Origin: a virus
IMG/VR virus record: IMGVR_UViG_3300014914_000017
Coordinates: 1 to 34,835 of that record
Length of the DNA: 34,835 nt
Reading direction: 5' to 3' (one strand)
In this document: positions 14,109 to 23,195 of the stretch, piece after piece
How positions within the stretch are numbered: position 1 is the first letter of the stretch
Layout of the letters: each line of letters opens with the position of its first letter
Notes under the pieces: model-generated
What the model was told of the DNA's origin: nothing
Seen by the model: the letters and a program-made list of their open reading frames with translations, nothing else
The model's database searches: none
Translations under genes and position numbers: made by a program

Positions 14109-16243
14109 TGGCCAAACTTCATCCCATACAGCACGCATTTATAGCAGGAGAAGTATCTCCTTTGACCGAGATGCGGTTTGATTTAGAGGCCAGAGCATAC
14201 GGATTGAGAGAGTTGGTTAACTTCTTTATCCATCTCCAGGGTCCGGTGGAAACTTCTTACGGATTTGAGTATGTAGAAGATATGATGGGCAATTTTGGCA
14301 GGGTATTTCCTCTTTATGTGGCGGTGTTTTCTGGTTTCATTGTTACTGTTACTACGGACTCCGTATATGTTAACGACCAAAACGGGTTTGTAAGTAAACT
14401 GGATTTAACGGTTAATGGCGATTTCTTAGATGGGGGAGTAGGCTGGACTATAATAAATGTAGGAGCAGCTCAAGTAATATTCATAGGAGGAGCCTGCTCT
14501 CTTAGTCCAGGGAATCCGGCGAGTCATAATGCGGGGATAACCCAAGAAATAACTACCGTTATTAGCGAACCTCATTCATTCGAGATTCAAATTGTTAGCG
14601 GCACCGGCCCCATGGTAGTATCTATAGGCACAGCTGAGGGGTTAGATAACTTGTATCCAGCAACAACTCATTACGGGGAAGGCACTATCGTTATACCGGA
14701 TATAACGACTTCGGAGACTACTATGTGGCTACAGTGTGTTTGTACTGGTGGTTCAGAGGCTAAGGTACTCGATAAAATTGTCTGTCTTAATACCTCTACT
14801 ACTCCTGAAACCGTTGTTTTCCCGTCTCCTTGGGCCAGTGCTTCTGAGATAGCGGAAATTCAGACTAAGATGGCTCCTGGAACGACTGATTTATATATGA
14901 CTTCTCTACATGTTCCTATGCAAATAATATCCTATGACAGGGTGACTAAGAATTGGACTTTCGGGGCAGCTGCTTTTACCGATCCTCCCGCAGTATGGAC
15001 GGATCGTAACTATCCCGTAGCTCTGGAATTTTTCGAGGGTCGTTTGTATTTAGGAGGACCTCCCGATAGTCCTGAAACTTTTTGGGCTTCACGTCCTCGT
15101 TCGGCTGCTACACTCGATTCCTACTTACATTTTACTTTGGGAGACAACCCCGACGATGCTATCGAGCATTTCATTGAGCGCAGGGGGGCTATTAGATGGA
15201 TAGCCGGGGCCAAGAATTTAGTTATAGGGACTGAAAATTCTGAGCATATCATTACTTCTTCTGAAGGAGTGATAATGCCAGGAGATATTAAGTCTACTAT
15301 TCAGAGTACTCACGGATCTATTCAGATGCAGGCGATCGAGGTTGGAAACGAAATTTTATTTGTTTCCTCTGACGGTAGAAAGCTCCGATCAATGGGGTAT
15401 GAATGGACTAAAGAAGCCTGGGCTACTAAGGATGTCACGTTTGCAAGTGAGCACATAACCAAGGATAATCAACTGGCACAAATTCACTATGCCGCTAATC
15501 CCCATAGTTTAATAGTAGGGCGTACTCTACAAAATCAAATTATAGGGTGTTCTTTTGAACCTCAATCCCAGAATGGTGGGTTTTTTAATCGGACTACCAA
15601 GGGAAAAGTAATGAGTACATGTGTGTTATCTTATGCAGGCCGGGACGAGATATGGGCTTTAGTTGATCGAGATGAAGAAGGTCCCATGTTATCATTAGAG
15701 CGTATTACTGGGGACACGGATAATATAAAACTCGATAGCTATCAGCATTTCTTGAGAGACGTCGATGATCCTACCGATACTTTTTCATCCCCTCACTTAG
15801 GGGGTATGGATTGTCAGGTATTAGCTAATGGGGCCGTTCATAAAAACGTGACTCCAGAGTTGGACGGGACTTTTGTTTTAGACTATGCCGCTTACGACGT
15901 GTACATAGGCTTGCAGATATCATCTAAGATGGTAACTCTACCAAGGGATGACGGTATGTCCATGGGAGGTTTTATGAAAGGGAGTGCTTTACCTGCTACA
16001 AAAAGGTGGGTTAAGCTATATGCTCGTATTCTGGATTCCTGGAAGCCTATTATTAATGGCAGACGACCTCCAGAGAGGGGAGGAAGTTCTACTATGAATG
16101 TGATAGAGCCGGCCATTACAGAGAATGTTAAGATAGTTAACTTGGGGTGGGCGGAAGATCCTGTAATAACTATTGAGCAAGACCTACCCTTAAAAACTAT
16201 AGTAGTGGGGATTTATGGAGAGTCAGATCAGGAGGCGTTATAA
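14108..16243 (+). CDS. tail tubular protein B / nozzle (gp12-like)
   Basis: Starts with AKLHPIQHAFIAGEVSPLTE and then LEARAYGLRELVNFFIHLQG, the conserved opening of podoviral nozzle proteins (GE-SP...R.D...Y..G...L.N....QG). A beta-rich body follows, including PVALEFFEGRLYLGGPPDSP. At 711 aa it is near T7 gp12 (794). It forms the tail tube end and contacts the fibres. It overlaps both neighbours by one base (TAATG). The family is clear, while residues 100-230 (beta-rich, VNGDFLDGGVGWTI) look like an inserted glycan-binding-type module similar to those in the 700-aa protein. Confidence 0.85.
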   Translation: MAKLHPIQHAFIAGEVSPLTEMRFDLEARAYGLRELVNFFIHLQGPVETSYGFEYVEDMMGNFGRVFPLYVAVFSGFIVTVTTDSVYVNDQNGFVSKLDLTVNGDFLDGGVGWTIINVGAAQVIFIGGACSLSPGNPASHNAGITQEITTVISEPHSFEIQIVSGTGPMVVSIGTAEGLDNLYPATTHYGEGTIVIPDITTSETTMWLQCVCTGGSEAKVLDKIVCLNTSTTPETVVFPSPWASASEIAEIQTKMAPGTTDLYMTSLHVPMQIISYDRVTKNWTFGAAAFTDPPAVWTDRNYPVALEFFEGRLYLGGPPDSPETFWASRPRSAATLDSYLHFTLGDNPDDAIEHFIERRGAIRWIAGAKNLVIGTENSEHIITSSEGVIMPGDIKSTIQSTHGSIQMQAIEVGNEILFVSSDGRKLRSMGYEWTKEAWATKDVTFASEHITKDNQLAQIHYAANPHSLIVGRTLQNQIIGCSFEPQSQNGGFFNRTTKGKVMSTCVLSYAGRDEIWALVDRDEEGPMLSLERITGDTDNIKLDSYQHFLRDVDDPTDTFSSPHLGGMDCQVLANGAVHKNVTPELDGTFVLDYAAYDVYIGLQISSKMVTLPRDDGMSMGGFMKGSALPATKRWVKLYARILDSWKPIINGRRPPERGGSSTMNVIEPAITENVKIVNLGWAEDPVITIEQDLPLKTIVVGIYGESDQEAL

Positions 16244-16725
16244 TGGGTACTGAAGATACTATAGAAATACACGGAGCAGTAGAGGTTCGGCCTTATCATA
16301 AAGGAGACGTGTCGGAGGGTGCTCCGTGGAGAGAAGCTTTCGATATCCAGGCTCTGGAAGCAGGGTTTGCGGCCACAGCATCGGAGACTATAACTCTCGA
16401 AGGGAGGGTTATCGCAATCATGTCTATGACCCGACACAACGACCATGTAGCAGGAGTAAACATGGTGGTTAATGACAGAGTAAGGGAATGTCCTAAAGCT
16501 TTTTCTAAAGCTGTTTTAGGTGCTCTGGAATTCTATTCAATACGAGACCAACTGACTAAAGTATATACTCTGGTCAGAGATGATAACGATATGTATAGGA
16601 TGTGGATTGAGAGATTAGGGTTTGTAAAAGAATACGTAATGAAAAATGCCGGGGAAGAGCACCAGGATATGGTAGGATACGCCTATTTTCCTAAAGTGCT
16701 CGGCACCGATCACTTAAGATTATAA
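16243..16725 (+). CDS. internal virion protein A-like (T7 gp13 type, GNAT-like fold)
   Basis: A 160-aa protein with the layout of T7 gp13 and related phage proteins: VEVRPYHKGDVSEG, a central GRVIAIMSMTRH strand, and a C-terminal MYRMWIERLGFVKEYVM that matches the closing part of GNAT acetyltransferases. In T7, gp13 is needed for core assembly and no acetyl transfer is proven. Its position between nozzle and the gp14-like gene supports this. The extreme C-terminus VLGTDHLRL is encoded by a dispersed palindrome (16696-16713), so the element appears to form the end of the protein. Confidence 0.7.
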   Translation: MGTEDTIEIHGAVEVRPYHKGDVSEGAPWREAFDIQALEAGFAATASETITLEGRVIAIMSMTRHNDHVAGVNMVVNDRVRECPKAFSKAVLGALEFYSIRDQLTKVYTLVRDDNDMYRMWIERLGFVKEYVMKNAGEEHQDMVGYAYFPKVLGTDHLRL

Positions 16726-16736
16726 GGAGGCGTACC

Positions 16737-17171
16737 ATGGCACCAGTAGCAGTAGCAGTAGCAGGGTTATTTATTTCAGCAGCAGGAGCGATTCAGCAGT
16801 ATAAAGCCGGTAAAGACGCTAAGAAGATAGCGGCACAAAATGCGGCAGCTTCACAGCAGGCGACGGAGGAGCTTAAACGTAAGACGGCTAAGGAACAGAA
16901 GTACACAGAGTCCTTAGCTCGTGCTCGTGCAGCCGCTTCCGGCGTAGGAGGAGGGACTACTGATATCTATATGGCTGCTTTAGAAAAGTCAGGCAGGGAC
17001 GAGTTAGATTGGATGTCTGTTGTGGGGGCTTCCGAGGCTAATGCAGCCAAAGCCGCAGGGGTAGGAGCCCAGAATCAAGCTATGTCAGGATTCTGGGGAT
17101 CGATGGGCAATGTGGCTCAGTACGGAGGACAGGCCTATCAGAGTTTTCAAAGCCCTCCCGCAACCACTTAA
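16737..17171 (+). CDS. internal virion protein B-like (T7 gp14 type)
   Basis: MAPVAVAVAGLFISAAGAIQ is a hydrophobic N-terminal segment, followed by a long Ala/Lys/Gln coiled region and ARAAASGVGGGTTDIYMAAL, typical of gp14-type ejection proteins that form the outer-membrane part of the channel after infection. At 144 aa it is shorter than T7 gp14 (196). AGGAGG lies 6 bases upstream. The following genes are the gp15- and gp16-like core proteins. Confidence 0.75.
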   Translation: MAPVAVAVAGLFISAAGAIQQYKAGKDAKKIAAQNAAASQQATEELKRKTAKEQKYTESLARARAAASGVGGGTTDIYMAALEKSGRDELDWMSVVGASEANAAKAAGVGAQNQAMSGFWGSMGNVAQYGGQAYQSFQSPPATT

Positions 17172-17188
17172 TTAAAAGGAGTCTAACT

Positions 17189-19585
17189 ATGAGACTACCA
17201 AGACATACGAACCTGCCTGTACGTAAGCTCGCTGAGCAGGATGTGATGCTACCTGTTTCTACAGCTAATACTCGGATGGCCATGTTAGATTCCGTTATCC
17301 AAGTAGGGGAAGTTATCACAGGAATAAAAGAGCAGGAAGACCGAGAGGCGCTGGCTTCTCAAAAAGAGAGGGACGCATACGATAAGCGGATCGGCGATTT
17401 AAAGAAAGCTGATGCAGCGGCTAAACGTAAAGCGGATGCCGCACAATCCGCAAAGATTGCCAAAGATATGGCAGAAGCGCAGAAAAAGTATAATACCACG
17501 CAGCTAAAGATACAACAGGACAAAGCCTCCCAGTTTACTCTTCAACAACAGGCGAACCGATCTCGGCGTTATGGTAGTATGACTCATATTAGTAGCAATG
17601 AAATACCTCCCGATGTTTTAGCCAGTATGGGAAAATCATTCGAAATACCGACCTCCGTAGCTATGCACGAGGTTGGTCCTGAAATGGAGTTACATGCCGC
17701 TCGAAATGATATCGAAGAAGGGGCTAAACTCATAGAGGATAAAGATGCCGCAGCTATTTGGGTAGCAGATGAAACACGTAAAGCCATGACTACTTATGTA
17801 TCTTCTGTCCAGAAAACTAATAATCAACAAAAGGTGGATGCGGTAACTCAGGCCGTGGATACTGTTAACGACTTTATGGCGACGGGCAACGCATTGGAAG
17901 CGCTACAATTTATCCAGTCTTCGAAGGTGCTCAGCACCGAGCACAAGGCTGAACTGACTAATGAAGTTACTCGGACTCACCAGCTTAACCAGATTGAAGC
18001 GGTTGCTGTGGGAGGGGACAAGGTAGAATTGGAGTCTTGGATAGAGGGTATCACAAATGACGATCCCTCAATAACATCACACATACAAGATAAATTAGTA
18101 GCGTCTCGGAATAAGCTAAAGACTGCTTTAAATGAAATCCAGAGTTCAGAAGATGCCACTCTTACACAGAATGATCCTATTATGAGAGAGGATATTGACC
18201 TTAACGTAGAGCAAATGAAAAAAGGAGTGGTTCCAAGTACAGAGACACAAGAGGAGCAGGAGGCGTGGGCTAAAGAAAATGATCCGAAAAGGTACCGAGA
18301 CCTTATGGTAGCACGGACGATGCAGCCGGAAATTCCCGGTCTTAAGAAAGCTCATATATCTGATAAGCCAGCTATTATTGACAAGGCCATTGATTCTATG
18401 AATGTTAGTGATGTTAAGAAAGAAGATGCGAGGGACTATTTGAATGGGGTGGCAGAACAGTCATGGAAAGATTTAAATGATGATCCTGCAGGAGTGACGG
18501 AAGAATGGAAAATAGGGGGAGACGTAGAACCCCCGGAAGACTTCTTTGGTAGCGACTTTGGTCGGTTTCTCCTACAGAAGGGTCCGGCTAATAAGTATAT
18601 AGAATCCAGTTTGAATCAGAAAGGATGGTATTTATCTAATAGCATGGCCGCTGAATATATTGATTCTGTGACTTCTGCTGAACCTGGTAAACAATTACAG
18701 TCCGTAACTACTGTAGTAGAATCCATAGGTAAAAATAATGCCAGGGATTTATTTAATCGGTTAGGTGATAAAGGCCTTCCGGGGTATCTCGTAATAGCGG
18801 GAGTTAACGCAGCTTCGGGGACAGCCAGTGGATTAGCCGCAGCAGAAGCTATAATCGAAGGGAATCAGTTGATAGGAGGAGATTACGACTTAGACGGGCG
18901 AGATGCTACTTCTCGTAACGCCTCCTTACGGAGAGAATTGGGCGAGACTTTTGCCTTAGACGGTAATCAGCAGGATTATATAGACGCATTAACCTCGGCC
19001 TACCGATTTCATGCTTATCAAGCTCAGGACATGGACGGTAAGCATAAAATCAAATACGCCCAACGAGCCTATAGAACGGTATTCGGTGGCGATCCTGTGG
19101 TATTCAATAGTCAGCGCATACTACCATCAGAAAGGGGAGAGAATACTAAGACTTTTAAAAGAAAGATTAAGAATATCCACCCTTCCACATATAAGGATGC
19201 TCAACCTCTGGCAGAAGGTTTAACGTATGATCAGTTGTTAACAGACATAGTGTCGGGCGATCTCAAGTTAAAGAGTTTATCTTTCAACAGATACAAGGTT
19301 ATCGGAATGGGCACTGACGGTCAGCCGTTTTCTATTGTCCGGTATGCTAATAACTCAGAATTTATTTTCAGCGTACCAGAGACATACTTTACTCGTAAAG
19401 CAGTAAAAGAGTTTGGAGAAGGTACTGAACTGTCTGAACGGCAGACTCAAACCGCTATTGATCAGAGGACCGCTGATAAAAGAAAACAGCGAACTCAGAA
19501 AAACGTTCAAGGTTCTTTACAGAGATTAGAGTCAGGGAGACGAGCCGCTACGAAGATGATGGAAACTGGTATTAGTTTTGAATAA
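17189..19585 (+). CDS. internal virion protein C-like (T7 gp15 type)
   Basis: 798 aa against 747 in T7 gp15. It is almost entirely helical, with an early coiled, Ala/Lys/Gln-rich segment (about 50-120), a Glu-rich middle and a basic C-terminus. Gene order (after gp14-like, before the very large core protein) and length make it the periplasmic tunnel component of the ejectosome. Direct sequence recognition is modest (PLFKLPxQxx-type start: RLPRHTNLPVRKLAEQDVML). The palindrome 17927-17944 is read as VLSTEH. Its stop TAA adjoins ATGGTAGT, which leads into the next AAGGAGG. Confidence 0.7.
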   Translation: MRLPRHTNLPVRKLAEQDVMLPVSTANTRMAMLDSVIQVGEVITGIKEQEDREALASQKERDAYDKRIGDLKKADAAAKRKADAAQSAKIAKDMAEAQKKYNTTQLKIQQDKASQFTLQQQANRSRRYGSMTHISSNEIPPDVLASMGKSFEIPTSVAMHEVGPEMELHAARNDIEEGAKLIEDKDAAAIWVADETRKAMTTYVSSVQKTNNQQKVDAVTQAVDTVNDFMATGNALEALQFIQSSKVLSTEHKAELTNEVTRTHQLNQIEAVAVGGDKVELESWIEGITNDDPSITSHIQDKLVASRNKLKTALNEIQSSEDATLTQNDPIMREDIDLNVEQMKKGVVPSTETQEEQEAWAKENDPKRYRDLMVARTMQPEIPGLKKAHISDKPAIIDKAIDSMNVSDVKKEDARDYLNGVAEQSWKDLNDDPAGVTEEWKIGGDVEPPEDFFGSDFGRFLLQKGPANKYIESSLNQKGWYLSNSMAAEYIDSVTSAEPGKQLQSVTTVVESIGKNNARDLFNRLGDKGLPGYLVIAGVNAASGTASGLAAAEAIIEGNQLIGGDYDLDGRDATSRNASLRRELGETFALDGNQQDYIDALTSAYRFHAYQAQDMDGKHKIKYAQRAYRTVFGGDPVVFNSQRILPSERGENTKTFKRKIKNIHPSTYKDAQPLAEGLTYDQLLTDIVSGDLKLKSLSFNRYKVIGMGTDGQPFSIVRYANNSEFIFSVPETYFTRKAVKEFGEGTELSERQTQTAIDQRTADKRKQRTQKNVQGSLQRLESGRRAATKMMETGISFE

Positions 19586-19603
19586 TGGTAGTAAGGAGGA
19601 AAT

Positions 19604-20761
19604 ATGGCAGATGAATTTGATCTGAGCGCACCATCGTATGCGCCAGATACAACAGAAAAAGCAGGCTTCTGGGAAAACGCCTATAGGTCTGCTGCTCAAG
19701 TGTTTAGGGAAGGAAATGTTCCTCTGATACCCGTGGACTCCGATGCTGAAAAACAATTAAAAGTTAAAATGTATGAAGATGTCGAAGCTGGTTTGATAGA
19801 TAAAGGAACGTTTAATAATATGATGACAATGGGGATTGATGAAGCTCTTGAATATATTAATACCGAGACTCAGTTATCCGGTTATCCTATTGTAGAAGAT
19901 TTATGGGCCGATGTTAAATCAGAGAATGAGCGGAAGCATATGGAAGATGAAGAAGTCCGTGACCGGTCGGGGGTAATGGGGGACATAGGGTATTGGTCAG
20001 CTCAAATAATGACACCTATGGTCAGTCCTGCCTACTGGCCAGGGATGGTATACGGTGTTGGAACCGCCGCTACTTTTTCTCAGGCTTTCTTACGAACCGG
20101 AGTAGTCGAGTTAGGAACACAGCTTATTTCTCAGCCTGTTATAGCCGACCAGCATGAGCAGGCGGGTATTAAATACGGGAAATCTGATATGTTGGTTAAC
20201 GGCCTGTTGAGCGTAGGAGGAGCAGGGGTTATATCTGGTCTTACTACCATTCCTTTTAAACAGATAAAAAGTTCCTGGATACAGAAATTCCAAACAGTTG
20301 CAGATAAAGAGGGAGTGGGTTCTTCTGTAAAACCTGATTTAGATTTAATAACCAGTGTTAAGGAAATGGCTCCAGACAGGCCTGTGACAGAATTTATAGA
20401 CGACGTTGTCACTTCTCAGAAAGCTCAGGATGGCAAACCGGCTGCGTTAAAGACGGATGGAGAAGTGGAAGAGGCGGCAAGTAGTCGGCAACGAGCACCG
20501 GAGCCTGAGCAAATAGTGGATGAAGTTATAGCAGCGGAGAACTTACAGAAGCAATCTCGTTTAGACGAGCTGACTAAGAAAGAACAGACTGGTCCTCTTA
20601 CTGAGCGGGAAATGGATGAATTTGATATGTTGGTTGATGAGCTTAAAGCTGTCGAGCCTGACCCAATAATAGCAAAACATACGGAAGAAGTAGCTAAAGA
20701 ACTGGAGCAAGTACAAGAGGGTTCTAAAGTATTGGATGAACTAACAGACTGTACTATGTAA
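19604..20761 (+). CDS. large internal core protein, N-terminal ORF (gp16-like, split)
   Basis: 385 aa. Starts MADEFDLSAPSYAPDTTEKA, has hydrophobic stretches (PAYWPGMVYGVGTAATFSQA, LLSVGGAGVISGL) and a Glu-rich C-terminus. It lies in the same frame as the next gene: only a TAA and 9 bases (with an AAGGAGA ribosome site) separate them, so the pair equals a 1,190-residue gp16-type core protein cut in two. I see no lytic transglycosylase catalytic motif. A palindrome (20481-20498) is read here as SRQRAP, another frame from that used in most genes. Confidence 0.7.
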   Translation: MADEFDLSAPSYAPDTTEKAGFWENAYRSAAQVFREGNVPLIPVDSDAEKQLKVKMYEDVEAGLIDKGTFNNMMTMGIDEALEYINTETQLSGYPIVEDLWADVKSENERKHMEDEEVRDRSGVMGDIGYWSAQIMTPMVSPAYWPGMVYGVGTAATFSQAFLRTGVVELGTQLISQPVIADQHEQAGIKYGKSDMLVNGLLSVGGAGVISGLTTIPFKQIKSSWIQKFQTVADKEGVGSSVKPDLDLITSVKEMAPDRPVTEFIDDVVTSQKAQDGKPAALKTDGEVEEAASSRQRAPEPEQIVDEVIAAENLQKQSRLDELTKKEQTGPLTEREMDEFDMLVDELKAVEPDPIIAKHTEEVAKELEQVQEGSKVLDELTDCTM

Positions 20762-20770
20762 GGAGACAAC

Positions 20771-23164
20771 ATGGCCGATTGCGAAGATTTAATAAACAGT
20801 GCAGCATTAGACAGTGAGCTTAAAGAAGAGCTAATGGAAGCAGTCGAACAAGGTGACACAGAAATGTTCGAAAGCCTCCTTAATCGGGCTAAAAAAGGGT
20901 ACGATGCTAAGGAAATGGCACTGGAAAACAGGATAAAAAAGAGGGCGGAGTTAGAAAAATACCATGCAGAACGAGCCGCTGGTGCCAAGAACCCTGCTAA
21001 GGAGCGACAGAAGTCTTTTGAAGACGAGTTCTCTGGTAAAGGCTACCGCTCCAGGGGCAAGGGTACGTCGTTAGATACAGACATAAGCTCTTATAAAGGG
21101 CGGCTCATGATAGCGGCAATGGATTTAATGGAATCTATTAAGCCTAAGTTTATGCGACCCCGACAGACTGAAAGACTCCAGCGTGCTACCATGAAAGCAT
21201 ACTACGAAGGCACGGAGGGTTTGAGTAAGGGAGCTGATGCGGTATCTAAACAAGCAGAATTAGCGGCTAAGTCATTACAGAAACTTGACGATGAAATGTA
21301 CAAGTTAAAAACTGATATGGGCATAGAGGTAACTTATCGGGAGAAATACGGTATACCTATAAAGCATGACCCTGCTAAAATGGAGGCTATGGGGGAGGAA
21401 TCCTGGGTGAAATTAGTACAAGATTCCGGGATGGCCGATACAGTAATCCCTACTCCTACTCAAGCAGCTAAAGGAGTAACTCGTGAGTCTATATTACGAA
21501 AGATGTATAATAGTATAACGTCTTACGAAGTCATACAAGACGAAGACCTTTTGAACAAGGTGCTCGGTACCGGCTACCGGAAGCCTTACATGAAAGAACG
21601 TATACTGCAGCCTACTTCGGGGGACGGTATGATGGATTACATGAATGCTGCCGGAGCTGCGGACAATATATACGATGCAATGGTGCGTAAGATAGATATG
21701 GTGAGCAGAGAACTGGCGGCCACCCGTAAATTCGGCATAGACTATGACAGTAATGTCAAGTGGTTAGCTAATCAAGTAGGTAAGGCGGCCAAGAATCCCA
21801 AGGTAGCTAACACGGGTATCGCTATGTGGGAGAGGCTTATGAATAGAGCGTTACCGGGGGAATCTACTCTTTTAGTGAATCTCTTAGGCGATGTTCGCGC
21901 TCTCATGGTTATTACTAAACTCCCTGCTACTGTAATAACGGCAGTATCAGATGTTAATTTTACATCTACCGTAACTTTCATGCACGGCTATAAGCCTCTA
22001 ATACGATTCCAGCGTAATTTGGCTAAACTTAAGCCCGGATCAAAGTCGGACAGATATACGGCAGGTAAGTTGGGATTGGTAGTAGACGACGGTATGAGAT
22101 ACTTAGCTAATAGCACGGACTGGAAAGCTATGAATGCTCACAGGGGTTTTAAACAAGCAGCCAATATGTCTACTAATATATCTTTGTTGTCTCCCTGGAC
22201 TCAGATGATGAAGAGAGCGGCGGGGCTGGATATACTGGCTAATGTAGGGGCGGTTTCTGACCCAAAAGGACAGTTCCTTAAAACACTGCAACGATACGGT
22301 ATATCTACAGAAGAATATAAAGTGCTACAAGACGGCCTTACTACCATTAGCGGAGTTAAATTTGTAGATGTCAATAGCCCTAAAATACCCGATGACTTAA
22401 AAATTAAAGTACTATCTATGGCCCATTCCGAGATCAATCTCATGGTACCTGAGATGGGAGTAAAAGCAGCAGCTATAATAACTGGTCGAGCTAAGGTTGG
22501 TAGTGGAAAAGAAGCGGTATTCTCCACGTTGACCCAATTCCAGGGGTTTGGTGTGTCTCAGTTCTTTACTCATATGGTAAGAACTCTGGATGGTTTCGCT
22601 CAGAGGGGGTCGAGCGCATTATATGGACCAACTCTGTTAGTGGGAGGAATGATGATGGGTCATATAAGTTTATCCTTAAACGAGATTAACAAAGGTAACG
22701 ATCCTCGTAAGTTGATCCTACCTGATGGTAGTATGGACAAAGAATACCTAATGGAGTGCTTCTTAAAATCAGGATTAGTAGGGCCATTAGGAGACTACAT
22801 ATTGACTGACCCCACATTATGGGGTGGGTTAGCTAAGCGAGCTGTGGGGCCTGGGTTAGGTACCGCTATAGATGCGTTTACCATGATAGCCGGGCCGTGG
22901 CATGATGCAGAAGCATCAGCCGAGAGCATCTTTAAAGAGATATATCCTGCCGGACTCTTGTCAGCAGCAGAAAAGAATGCTTTCTTTACTCGGTTACCCG
23001 TAGCCAGGGCAGCATGGGACCATACAGTAAGCAAGTTTATGCACCAATCTATCGACCCCAGATACTGGGATAAGCGATCTCAAGTAGACCAGAGAATGAG
23101 TGACCAAGGTCGAGGAAGATTCTTAGAAGAACAAAGAATGCCCGATATTAATTTATTTCAGTAG
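20771..23164 (+). CDS. large internal core protein, C-terminal ORF (gp16-like)
   Basis: 797 aa, helical, with a Lys/Glu-rich N-terminal coiled segment (about 30-80), hydrophobic patches (LLVNLLGDVRALMVITKLPA, LYGPTLLVGGMMMGHISLSL) and a C-terminal LNEINKGNDPRKLILPDG typical of gp16-type ejection proteins. These insert in the inner membrane to complete the DNA channel. Its own AAGGAGA is 6 bases upstream. The TAG stop lies inside palindrome 23161-23178. Another palindrome (21559-21578) is read as VLGTGY. An in-frame readthrough from the previous gene would give a fused product. Confidence 0.75.
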   Translation: MADCEDLINSAALDSELKEELMEAVEQGDTEMFESLLNRAKKGYDAKEMALENRIKKRAELEKYHAERAAGAKNPAKERQKSFEDEFSGKGYRSRGKGTSLDTDISSYKGRLMIAAMDLMESIKPKFMRPRQTERLQRATMKAYYEGTEGLSKGADAVSKQAELAAKSLQKLDDEMYKLKTDMGIEVTYREKYGIPIKHDPAKMEAMGEESWVKLVQDSGMADTVIPTPTQAAKGVTRESILRKMYNSITSYEVIQDEDLLNKVLGTGYRKPYMKERILQPTSGDGMMDYMNAAGAADNIYDAMVRKIDMVSRELAATRKFGIDYDSNVKWLANQVGKAAKNPKVANTGIAMWERLMNRALPGESTLLVNLLGDVRALMVITKLPATVITAVSDVNFTSTVTFMHGYKPLIRFQRNLAKLKPGSKSDRYTAGKLGLVVDDGMRYLANSTDWKAMNAHRGFKQAANMSTNISLLSPWTQMMKRAAGLDILANVGAVSDPKGQFLKTLQRYGISTEEYKVLQDGLTTISGVKFVDVNSPKIPDDLKIKVLSMAHSEINLMVPEMGVKAAAIITGRAKVGSGKEAVFSTLTQFQGFGVSQFFTHMVRTLDGFAQRGSSALYGPTLLVGGMMMGHISLSLNEINKGNDPRKLILPDGSMDKEYLMECFLKSGLVGPLGDYILTDPTLWGGLAKRAVGPGLGTAIDAFTMIAGPWHDAEASAESIFKEIYPAGLLSAAEKNAFFTRLPVARAAWDHTVSKFMHQSIDPRYWDKRSQVDQRMSDQGRGRFLEEQRMPDINLFQ

Positions 23165-23195
23165 TCATTGCCGACTACCTAAATGAGGAGGCTGC

